From contig NZ_JAIUHR010000004.1 in the NCBI RefSeq assembly GCF_020165195.1, positions 279,741 through 343,740 on the forward strand: a stretch of DNA of 64,000 nucleotides, written 5' to 3'. The DNA is from Mesorhizobium sp. CA14. Its GTDB lineage: Bacteria; Pseudomonadota; Alphaproteobacteria; Rhizobiales; Rhizobiaceae. The notes beneath the pieces were generated by a model. It saw only the letters and a list, made by a program, of their open reading frames with translations. It searched no databases and was not told where the DNA came from. Below are positions 56,238 to 64,000 of the stretch, in pieces (position 1 is the first letter of the stretch; every line of letters starts with the position of its first letter). The position numbers and the translations under genes are program-made.

Positions 56238-59200
56238 CTACCAGCGCACGCTGAAGCCGAGCTTGCCGCTGATGACATTGCTGTCGCCGAAGCTCGCCAG
56301 GCTCGTCTTGGCCAGTGCCTCGCCATAGACCGAGTACTTGCCGTCGCCGAAATCGAGCGAGCCGCCGAGGCCGACGCCGCCCCAGAACTTCTGGTTCTGG
56401 CTGGCAAGCTTGACGCCCGAGACATCGACATCGGTTCCGCCGAGGAAGTCATAGTAGAGGTTGGCGATGCCGTAGACATGCGCCCGGCTCACCTGCCCGG
56501 CGCTGTCGGCCCACTGGTCCTCATAGTCGGCCGAGATGCCGAGGCGGCCGATCAGGCTGTCGCCGCTGCCGGGCGACACGATCGCGCCAAACCGATCGGT
56601 GAACTTGTCGAAGTCGACCGCCGAATAGGAAAGTTGCGCCTGCGGGGTCAGCGACCAGTTGGAGCGCAGCGCGATCTTCTGACCGCTCTCGATGCTAAGC
56701 GCATAGCCGAAGCCGTTGTTGCCGTCGGCAAGCTTGCCCAGCTCGGCCGAGTTGATGTCGCTGTCATACCAGGTCGCCTGCGCCTGCGTGTCGACATAGA
56801 AGCCGCTGTTGCCGAACCAGGTCAGCGTGCCGCCAACACCGTAGCCGGTGGCCGAGATCGAGCCGGTGCCAAAGGTCGATGAGACGTCCGATGCGACGGT
56901 GCCGTAGTGAACCGTGATACCGCCCAGCAGGATGCCGGCCTCGCTGTCATGCAGCAGGCCGTCGACGCCGGCGTTGATCTTCCACGTCGTCACGTCGTAG
57001 TCGGTGCCGGTGGTCGAGGTCTTCGGCTCGAACTTGCCGTGGGCGGCATCGACACGCGCCCAGATGGCGTTGCCGTCGACCGGACCCTGGCCGGGCACGT
57101 CCGCGCCCTGCGGCGTCGCGTCCTCGCCCCAGGCCCGGTTGCCGATGCGCTGCTGCAGCGTGCCCAGCTCGTTGAAGCTCTGCAGCACGCCGGCATAGGC
57201 CTCATAGAGCGGCGTGCTTGGCGCATAGAGCGGACCGGTCTGGTTGATCAGGGTGGAGCGCAGATACCAGTCGCCGTCGCTGGGCGTGCTCACGCCGTTC
57301 TTATAGAGCCGGTAGGCATAGGCGCCGCCGACCACCGCCTGGTCGCCCTGGTAGATATAATCGCCGGCGAGCGTGAAGGTGCCGGCCGAGCTGCCGTCGA
57401 TGTCGACGATCTTGATGCCCTCGCTGGTCTGCGCGCCCGCGCCGCCGACATTGGTGACCGCCAGGATGCCGGTGCCCGAGGTGTTGCCATGCACTACCAG
57501 CCTGTCGGTCGCAGAAGCATCGCCGTTCAGCGCGGCATTGATGAGGATTTTGCCGCCATTGCCGACATAGTCGCCGCTGACCGTGAGCACCGTGCCGGGT
57601 GCCGCAGCACCAAGCCGCACCGCGCCGCTGTTATTGAGCGAGGCGACCGTCTGGTCGAAGCCGGCGAGATCCAGCGTGCCTCCCGACTGGACAGCGAATG
57701 CAGAGGTTGCGTTGAAGGCGCCTGCCTTGCCGGCCGCCAGGGTTCCGCCCTGCACGGTCGTCGCCCCGACATAGGAGCTGTTGCCGGCAAGGATCAGGGT
57801 ACCGTAGTCGACCTTGGTCAGCCCTGAGTTTCCAACAAGGTCCGACGCGATGGTGGCCTTGTAGCCTGCGCCCGCACTGCTGCCGTCGCCCACCCGGATC
57901 GTCGACTGCGGCCCAACAAGGCTGATGTCGCCGCCCTGGATGACATAGCCGTCGGCGGCGAACTGCATGCCGTTGACGGTCACCGCGCCGTTGCCGTTGT
58001 CCACGCTCACCGTTCCGGGCGTGCCTTGGAACACGGCGAACTGGCCGTTGCTCCACGGCGCATTGACCTCGCCGCCTGGCGTTGTCCAGTTGTTGCCGGA
58101 GCCGGCGACCTGCCAGGTGCCGTTGCCGCCGTCGACCACGCTGTTGTTCTTGGGGCCGGCATCGCCGTCCCAGAAGGTCAGCAGCTGCCCGGCCGTGTTG
58201 ATGAGGTTGACCTGATTGGCGATCGACGTCTGCACCGAATAGTCGGGCGATGTCAGGGCGAGCCCGTTGTCGATCAGCGCGCCGTTGTAGTTGAACACGC
58301 GGTAGACGCCGGGCCCAAAGCTGCCGCCGGCGGTCGGCGTGATGTTGAGCGTGCCGTCGAGCGTCAGGTTTCCGCCGACATTGACGACGTCGTTCAGCGC
58401 GCCGCCGGGCGCGTTGGCCTGCCCGAAATTATACGCCAGGCTGGTGCCGCCGCTGAGCGTCAGGTTGCCGTTGATGGTCAGCGCGCCGGCGGAATTGCCG
58501 CTGCCGCCGGGGCTGAGCGTGCTGCCATCCGCCATGGTGACATCGCCGCCGATGATGCCGGTGCCGCCGAGCGTCGCCCCGCCTGCCACCGCGGTCTGGC
58601 CGGTGGCGCCGGCCTGGTTGCCGTTGACGAGCAAGGTGCCGCTGTTGACGTTGGTCGGCCCGCCATAGCTGTTGGCGGCGGTCAGGATCGTGGTGCCGGC
58701 GCCGATCTGGTTCAGCCCGCCAGTGCCGGAGATCACGCCGCCGAAGGTGACGGCGTCCGAGCGGTCGAAGGCCAGCATGCCGTTGTCGACGACATCGCCG
58801 GTGATCGAGCCCGACGCGCCGCCATTGCCGAGCTGCAGGGTGCCCGCCGAGATCGTCGTCCCACCGGTGTAGCCGTTGTCCGCCGTCAGGATGGTGGTGC
58901 CGGAGCCGATCTGATTGACCGCACCGTTGCCCGAGATCAGCCCGGCGAAGGTGTAGGCGTCTGACCGGTCGAAGGCCAGCGTGCCGTTGTTGGTCACGTC
59001 GCCAAGGATCGAGCCCGACGCGCCGCCATTGCCGAGCTGCAGGGTGCCCGCCGAGATCGTCGTCCCGCCGGTGTAGCCGTTGTCCGCCGTCAGGATGGTG
59101 GTGCCGGAGCCGATCTGATTGACCGCACCGTTGCCCGAGATCAGCCCGGCGAAGGTGTAGGCGTCTGACCGGTCGAAGGCCAGCGTGCCGTTGTTGGTCA

Positions 59201-60464
59201 CGTCGCCAAGGATCGAGCCCGACGCGCCGCCATTGCCGAGCTGCAGGGTGCCCGCCGAGATCGTCGTCCCCGTGCCGGTGCCGATCTTGGTGATCGCACC
59301 CGTGCCGCTGAACGGCGATATGGCAGTGACGCTGAAGGCGCCGGTATCGAGCGTGAGCCCACCCGCAGCGATGTTGAGCCCGGTGCCGGTAAAACCGCTA
59401 ATAAAGGCTGTGTTGCTCGCGGTGGCGCGCAGCGTGGCGCCGTCAAAGTTGGCCTGCACCGTTCCTGGACCGGCTGTCAGCGCCCCTGTGGAAAGGGTGC
59501 CGTCGCCAGATATGTTGAGCGTGGCCGTTGAGGCCGCGATGGCGGTCATTGTCACCGTATTGGCGGTCGCCGCCGCTCCGTTGGAAACCGTCAACGTACC
59601 CTGGCCATAGGCACCGATGTTGAGTGCCGCGCTAGTGTTCAACTGGGAGCCCGTGCCGGAGACAGTCACCGTGCCGGTTCCCGCTCCACTTAGGTTATTA
59701 CCAGCGATAGTGATAATGCCGGTGGCGGTCACCACTGCGCCGTTTGTCACCTTGAGCGTGCCGCTGCCGGTTCCGGCGTTGCCCTGGCCCCTGCCAACTG
59801 TCAAAAATCCACCCACATTCCAGCTGGATCCCGCGCCGGAAATGTTGGCGGCGCTGGTTGTGGCCGATCCGAACAAAGTTGTGTTGCCCGAGGTCAGCGT
59901 CCCGCCCCCCGTTATGTTCAGCGTCGCATTGATCGTGGCATTGGCCGCGCCAAAACTCAGGGTTCCCAGACTGACGTTTGCACCATTGGCGATGTTCAGC
60001 GTGCCAGCACTGCCACTGCCGAAACCGATCAGGGTCGAGGCCGAACTCGACCAGGACGATCCAGCGCCCGTGACCGTAACGGTCCCGTTTCCGACTCGGC
60101 CAATGTAGTTCGTGCCCGTCGTGACGCTGGACGACAGCGTGCTCCCGTTCTGAACCGTGAGCACGCTCGTGCCTGCCGACATATTCAGCTGCAGGTTGCC
60201 GATCGTCGCACTCGCCGCGCCGGACACACCCAAAACCGCGGGATTGGGCGAATTCGTGTTGATCGTGACCGTTGCCGTGCCGCTCGGGGCCGTGCCCGTC
60301 GACCAGTTGCTGCCGACCGTCCAATCGGCACTCGTCGTGCCCTGCCAGACTTGCGCTCTGGCTGAGGTTGACCAGCCGCACATGACCATCGCACCAATAC
60401 TGACGCCCGTCAGTAGCGCGCGGGAGCGGCGCTTCTCGCCGCTGCTTTTGCTGCGCCCACTCAT
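56238..60464 (-). CDS. Autotransporter (type Va) adhesin-like protein
   Basis: 1408 residues. A signal peptide (about 1-38, ending SARAQ) leads to a Gly/Thr/Asn/Ser-rich beta-helix passenger. The first part has repeats like the T5SS/PEP-CTERM-associated family (TVTGAGSSWS...LIGFGSGSAGTLNIANGA). The middle has PATR-type autotransporter strand repeats (GGTTISAGTLQLGNGG), including near-identical 68-residue tandem copies. The last 280 residues form the outer-membrane beta-barrel, from NAIWARVDAAHGKFEPK to the terminal FSVRW. ATG 60464 has GAGGGG upstream; the frame extends 59 codons more without signal-like sequence. No protease or RGD motif was noted. Likely surface adhesion or aggregation; host role unknown. 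It sits alone between two tRNA-Trp copies. Confidence 0.92.
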   Translation of the reverse strand: MSGRSKSSGEKRRSRALLTGVSIGAMVMCGWSTSARAQVWQGTTSADWTVGSNWSTGTAPSGTATVTINTNSPNPAVLGVSGAASATIGNLQLNMSAGTSVLTVQNGSTLSSSVTTGTNYIGRVGNGTVTVTGAGSSWSSSASTLIGFGSGSAGTLNIANGANVSLGTLSFGAANATINATLNITGGGTLTSGNTTLFGSATTSAANISGAGSSWNVGGFLTVGRGQGNAGTGSGTLKVTNGAVVTATGIITIAGNNLSGAGTGTVTVSGTGSQLNTSAALNIGAYGQGTLTVSNGAAATANTVTMTAIAASTATLNISGDGTLSTGALTAGPGTVQANFDGATLRATASNTAFISGFTGTGLNIAAGGLTLDTGAFSVTAISPFSGTGAITKIGTGTGTTISAGTLQLGNGGASGSILGDVTNNGTLAFDRSDAYTFAGLISGNGAVNQIGSGTTILTADNGYTGGTTISAGTLQLGNGGASGSILGDVTNNGTLAFDRSDAYTFAGLISGNGAVNQIGSGTTILTADNGYTGGTTISAGTLQLGNGGASGSITGDVVDNGMLAFDRSDAVTFGGVISGTGGLNQIGAGTTILTAANSYGGPTNVNSGTLLVNGNQAGATGQTAVAGGATLGGTGIIGGDVTMADGSTLSPGGSGNSAGALTINGNLTLSGGTSLAYNFGQANAPGGALNDVVNVGGNLTLDGTLNITPTAGGSFGPGVYRVFNYNGALIDNGLALTSPDYSVQTSIANQVNLINTAGQLLTFWDGDAGPKNNSVVDGGNGTWQVAGSGNNWTTPGGEVNAPWSNGQFAVFQGTPGTVSVDNGNGAVTVNGMQFAADGYVIQGGDISLVGPQSTIRVGDGSSAGAGYKATIASDLVGNSGLTKVDYGTLILAGNSSYVGATTVQGGTLAAGKAGAFNATSAFAVQSGGTLDLAGFDQTVASLNNSGAVRLGAAAPGTVLTVSGDYVGNGGKILINAALNGDASATDRLVVHGNTSGTGILAVTNVGGAGAQTSEGIKIVDIDGSSAGTFTLAGDYIYQGDQAVVGGAYAYRLYKNGVSTPSDGDWYLRSTLINQTGPLYAPSTPLYEAYAGVLQSFNELGTLQQRIGNRAWGEDATPQGADVPGQGPVDGNAIWARVDAAHGKFEPKTSTTGTDYDVTTWKINAGVDGLLHDSEAGILLGGITVHYGTVASDVSSTFGTGSISATGYGVGGTLTWFGNSGFYVDTQAQATWYDSDINSAELGKLADGNNGFGYALSIESGQKIALRSNWSLTPQAQLSYSAVDFDKFTDRFGAIVSPGSGDSLIGRLGISADYEDQWADSAGQVSRAHVYGIANLYYDFLGGTDVDVSGVKLASQNQKFWGGVGLGGSLDFGDGKYSVYGEALAKTSLASFGDSNVISGKLGFSVRW
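58821..59272. repeat. 204-bp tandem repeats within the autotransporter gene
   Basis: Units start at 58821, 59025 and 59229 (last one partial). The first two are almost identical over 204 bases, i.e. 68 codons in frame. A diverged unit lies to the left of 58821. Copy number can change in frame by recombination. Confidence 0.9.
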
Positions 60465-60871
60465 GTGCCCCTCGTAATTTAGGAAGTCATAAATATCGTG
60501 TTCTGATGAATCAGGACGCAATGCGAGAGGAAGGCACGGGACCGGGGCGGCGTATTCCAGAAAATTGCGGCGTTTTGCACAAACGTGCGACCCCCCTGCC
60601 CTTCGCTTTGCTCTGGTCAGCACAGCGTTACTCGCAAGCAACAGCTTTCTATTTGGTAATCCTAATGCGCAGTTAAGTGCTAAGGACGAAAACCTTACAT
60701 CTTTGGTCTAAGGTGCAACGATTTTCGCCACCCGGACGGCACAGGGTTCGAGCGTGCGACACGGGCTGGCAGGCCGATGACCGCAAGGGCGGCAGACGCG
60801 CGGAAGAAATATGTAAGGCTGATTTCGGCGATCGAGAGGGCGGTTGCCAGATGCCTGCTCACTTGAAGAAA
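60465..60871. other. Spacer upstream of the autotransporter gene
   Basis: 407 bases between the autotransporter start and tRNA-Trp, with AT-richer DNA at 60640-60720. It contains CTAA-N7-TTAA at 60662-60676, one base off the CtrA site TTAA-N7-TTAA. No gene was recognised. Confidence 0.5.
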
Positions 60872-60947
<76 letters not shown>

Positions 60948-61082
60948 GCATGCGCTTGTTCGGCGCAGGCGCTTCCTAAAAGCTTCCGGGCGCTCTGTAA
61001 AGAGCACTCCGATGCCGTTTTGGAAGCTTTGCCAGAAATCTGAATTGCGCAGCTGCCTGCAATCGATCGCGGGCACGCGCGC

Positions 61083-61568
61083 CTACGACTTCCCGGCGGG
61101 CGGCTTGTAAGGTCCGCCCGGCACGCCCCAGCCCCAGGCCGGCATCGGCTCGGTCTCGGGATCGCAGGTCTCGCCCAGATTCGAGTTCATCTTCGCCAGC
61201 CGCGATCCCCACTCGACATAGCCCATGAAGGCGGAGCGGAACTCGGGGTCGTCGGGCAGGCCGACCTCATCCGCCGCATCGGCAAGGAGATTGATCCAGC
61301 GGCGGCGCTGTCCCTCGGTCAGATGCTTGCCGAGGTGATGCATCACCATTTCGCGATGGCCGCCATGCTTCTCGCTGTAAGTCTTCGGCCCGCCAAAGAC
61401 TTCGCCGATGAAGGCGGCGACATGCGCCGGGTGATCCGGCGACATGTGCTCGAACACCGGACCGACGATCGGGTCCGCCGCCACCTTGTGGTAAAAGATC
61501 CGGGTCAGCCGGTTCAGCGCCTCGCTGCCGCCGGCCCATTCGTACAAAGTCGGGATGTCCTCGCTCAT
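61083..61568 (-). CDS. Group II truncated haemoglobin
   Basis: 161 residues. Two-over-two globin core with LYEWAGGSEALNRLTRIFYHKV, DPIVGPVF, the GG(x)...H region (FGGPKTYSEKHGGHREMVMHHLGKHLTE) including the proximal His, and RRRWINLL. A Pro/Trp-rich tail follows. Likely binds oxygen or nitric oxide in the cytoplasm. ATG 61568 has GGGAGGAG upstream; an ATG nine codons earlier is not used. 135 bases before tRNA-Trp. Confidence 0.9.
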   Translation of the reverse strand: MSEDIPTLYEWAGGSEALNRLTRIFYHKVAADPIVGPVFEHMSPDHPAHVAAFIGEVFGGPKTYSEKHGGHREMVMHHLGKHLTEGQRRRWINLLADAADEVGLPDDPEFRSAFMGYVEWGSRLAKMNSNLGETCDPETEPMPAWGWGVPGGPYKPPAGKS

Positions 61569-61650
61569 CGCCGCTCCTCCCTGTGCATACAGCAAGATAG
61601 CGGCAGCGCCCTGCCCCGCTCAACCTGCCTCGATGGCCAGTGCGCAGCTA

Positions 61651-61769
61651 AAGCGTGGTCCCGAACCGAAGGTCAGCGCATGCAAAAAGTGGGAACCGGT
61701 TTTCGGAGAAGATCATGCTCCAACAAAGAGTTAGATCAGGATGGCGATTCAACGAAACGTCATCCTGGT
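61651..61769. repeat. Palindromic intergenic element (type B, copy 2) with adjoining hairpin
   Basis: 61651-61720 is the reverse complement of most of the element at 20332-20402, sharing GGGAACCGGTTTTCGG-type core and GATCATGCTC end. It continues with GATCAGGATG ... CATCCTGGTC (61735-61770), a second hairpin typical of longer rhizobial versions. It abuts the stop codon of the gene at 61770. Confidence 0.75.
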
Positions 61770-63440
61770 CTAGAGTTTCGCCGGCGCCTTCGCTTCGGCA
61801 TCGGCGGCCGGCAGAACGCGGCAATTGTCCGGCCTGGGCGCGGATCTGCAAATGGTGGCGCCGGTCAGCGCGTCCACCGATTGCTGCCCGGTCGTCAGTC
61901 CGAATGTCTTCAGTTCGTCCCGGCTGAGTTCCCTGTGCTTGGCATATTCGGCCGACTGCATGGCGACGAAAAAGCCTGAGCCGACCGCCATCTCATCAAG
62001 ATACGCCCTGACTTTGTCTTCCATGCCCATGGAATGCACCAGGAAATGCGCATTGGCGCCGACCAAACGCCGGACGCCGCCGGCGATCATCACTGCGCAA
62101 GCCGCATCGCATTCAGCGCCTGCATCGATGGTGAGGCCGGTATGGAGACCGTCGGGTGCGACGCACCCCACTTCGCCCGGATCGCAATCGAGAAAATCCG
62201 TTCGCGCGATCGCGACGTCCAACCTGCGCTCGCGGATCAGCCGGCCTGCGGCAAGCGCAGCCTGCACGTCTCCACCCGGCGAGTCGACGATGATGGGCAA
62301 CCGGCGCTCCCGGATCGTATCGAGCAGCTGGCGCAACTTGTCGGCGGTGCCTGCCGCGATCCTGCCTTCCGCCGAAATCCATTCCGGACAATCGGGATTG
62401 CAAAGCGGATTGCTGCCCCGGACAAGGACGAAGCGCATTTCCTGTTCGTTTGCCTGCGGCGCCGGTGCGGGAACAGGGGCAATGGGTGAAGGCCCGGTTT
62501 CGACGGCTGCGACCACGGCCGGCGCGCCGTTCGTGGGAATCTCGCGACAATTCGCCGGCGCCGGTTGGTGCTGGCAGATGGTTCTCTCGGTCAGCAGATC
62601 GAGCGAATCCAGGCTGGTGACGAGCTTCATCTCCAGCATGTCCTCGGGCTCGATCTGCCTGATGTCGCTGGCAGGCGTCGCCTTCATCACGCTGAGCACG
62701 CCCTGTTCGACACCCATCTCCTCCAAATAAGCCGACAGCCGCTTCTCGACCGCCTTGCTCATCTCATAGGTCTTGTAGCTGCCGGCATTTTTGCGGCTGA
62801 CGACCCTGGTGCTGACGATCTTCTTCTTGCCGTTCACGATCCGATAGGTCGTTCGGTAGAGCAGCTTCTCGCGCTGGTAGGTGGTGGTGATCTGATGGAC
62901 GCCGAGATAGGCCCACTCGCCGACCACGCGGCGGATGCCGCCGGCAAACATCAGCGGACAGGCCGAATTGCACATCGCGCCGCTGTCATAAGCGACGCCG
63001 GAGTAGGGCTGGTCCTTGCCGTCATTGTCCCGGCAATTCTTCGTCCCCGGCGAGCAGCCGGAAAACTCCGTGATGCCGACCGCGATATCAAGCTTGTTCT
63101 TGCGGACCATGCGGCCAAGCTGCAGCGCGGCATCGACATTGCCGCCGGGAGAATTGACGACGATCGGCAATTGCCGCCCGCCGAGCGTCTTCAGCAGGCG
63201 TTTCAGCAGCGCCGGCGTGCCGGCCTCGATCGTGCCTTCGGCGGAAATCCATTCCGGGCAGTTCGGCTCGCAGCCCGGCGCGCTGCTGCGCACGACGACG
63301 AAGCGCATCGCCGGACCGTAGTCCGGAGGTGCCTCCTTCGCGGCGACGCTGAGGGCGGCAAGCCCTGCGGCAGCGGCCAATCCCAGCCGAAGCAGCCCGC
63401 GCCAACACCGTATGGTCTTTGAACGGAATGTTGAAACCAC
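61770..63440 (-). CDS. Secreted protein with two ClpP/COG3904-like domains
   Basis: 556 residues from GTG 63440, chosen for GAGGGG ten bases upstream and a clean signal peptide (MVSTFRSKTIR then a hydrophobic stretch ending SVAA); an ATG at 63467 without a ribosome site is the alternative. Numbered from that ATG, domain 1 (about 54-300) has SPGG (106-109), CNSAC with Ser168 and VHQ with His191. After a Pro-rich linker (310-340), domain 2 repeats the fold with SPGG (396-399), CDAAC with Ala455 in place of Ser, and His478 at the same spacing. Both have CPEWISAEG. Domain 1 could be a serine protease of the ClpP/SppA type; domain 2 looks inactive. Lies between tuf copy 2 and the haemoglobin gene. 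Confidence 0.8.
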   Translation of the reverse strand: MVSTFRSKTIRCWRGLLRLGLAAAAGLAALSVAAKEAPPDYGPAMRFVVVRSSAPGCEPNCPEWISAEGTIEAGTPALLKRLLKTLGGRQLPIVVNSPGGNVDAALQLGRMVRKNKLDIAVGITEFSGCSPGTKNCRDNDGKDQPYSGVAYDSGAMCNSACPLMFAGGIRRVVGEWAYLGVHQITTTYQREKLLYRTTYRIVNGKKKIVSTRVVSRKNAGSYKTYEMSKAVEKRLSAYLEEMGVEQGVLSVMKATPASDIRQIEPEDMLEMKLVTSLDSLDLLTERTICQHQPAPANCREIPTNGAPAVVAAVETGPSPIAPVPAPAPQANEQEMRFVLVRGSNPLCNPDCPEWISAEGRIAAGTADKLRQLLDTIRERRLPIIVDSPGGDVQAALAAGRLIRERRLDVAIARTDFLDCDPGEVGCVAPDGLHTGLTIDAGAECDAACAVMIAGGVRRLVGANAHFLVHSMGMEDKVRAYLDEMAVGSGFFVAMQSAEYAKHRELSRDELKTFGLTTGQQSVDALTGATICRSAPRPDNCRVLPAADAEAKAPAKL

Positions 63441-63527
63441 GTCTGGCAAGCCCCTCGGTACAACCATACTAGTTGCGGCGACGGTGCTTGCAACAGAATT
63501 GAACAGATCCGCCCAATACTGCTGCCA

Positions 63528-63560
63528 AAGAAAAAGGGCGGCCCGAAGACCGCCCTTTCC
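63528..63560 (-). terminator. Rho-independent terminator of tuf copy 2
   Basis: Stem AAAGGGCGG (63533-63541) and CCGCCCTTT (63550-63558), followed on the minus strand by TTCTTTGG, about 30 bases after the tuf stop. Confidence 0.85.
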
Positions 63561-63586
63561 TGCCGAACCGGCAAAAGCCGGCTCGA

Positions 63587-64000
<414 letters not shown>

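Noticed and set aside
56142..56882. Plus-strand 246-codon open frame starting in the tRNA remnant
   Set aside because: It overlaps the degenerate tRNA and runs antisense through the autotransporter barrel; no ribosome site.
58821..59272. Regular repeats considered as a CRISPR array
   Set aside because: The 204-base units are contiguous, lack spacers and encode in-frame autotransporter repeats.

Overview
The window reads as chromosomal DNA from a GC-rich alphaproteobacterium of the Hyphomicrobiales, most likely a Mesorhizobium or close relative. This is inferred from gene content and order: a GlnB-GlnA pair together with a second, eukaryote-type glutamine synthetase (GlnII), an ATP12-family chaperone, a DegQ-RarA-RluA block directly after the alpha ribosomal operon, a short-lid adenylate kinase, and several dispersed palindromic intergenic elements of the kind found in rhizobia. 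No plasmid, phage or CRISPR locus was seen.

Left part (1-22 kb), mixed housekeeping and metabolism: a partial short-chain dehydrogenase, a membrane-anchored alpha/beta hydrolase, a DEAD-box helicase with a DEGD motif, a propionyl-CoA carboxylase beta subunit followed by two glycosyltransferases, the NAD(P)HX repair enzyme, then the nitrogen assimilation block glnB-glnA facing glnII. Both glnB and glnII have good sigma-54 promoter matches, and two strong terminators separate the convergent synthetase genes. Then come a 64-residue protein, an MHS-type transporter with a large periplasmic insert, ATP12, a DMT exporter, an RluA-family pseudouridine synthase, a membrane-anchored aspartyl/asparaginyl hydroxylase homologue, rarA and degQ.

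Middle (22-41 kb): one almost uninterrupted minus-strand run of translation genes, read from right to left as rpsL-rpsG-fusA-tuf, then the S10, spc and alpha operons (rpsJ to rplQ), with secY, adk and rpoA inside. A consensus-like promoter lies about 240 bases upstream of rpsL. Spacers are mostly 0-100 bases. The longer ones (secY-rplO, rplR-rplF, adk-rpsM, rpsK-rpsM) hold repeats or hairpins.

Right part (41-64 kb): a small insert (conserved 93-residue protein, sugar 1-dehydrogenase, O-methyltransferase) separates the str operon from rpoC-rpoB-rplL-rplJ-rplA-rplK-nusG-secE, again all on the minus strand. Upstream of secE the expected tuf-tRNA-Trp-secE order is broken. A degenerate tRNA-Trp copy lies next to secE, then a 1408-residue autotransporter adhesin with 204-bp tandem repeats, then the intact tRNA-Trp, a group II truncated haemoglobin, a secreted protein with two ClpP-like domains (the second lacking its catalytic serine), and the end of a second tuf gene cut by the window edge. 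The paired tRNA copies around the autotransporter look like the footprint of a tRNA-targeted island and are the most notable structure found.
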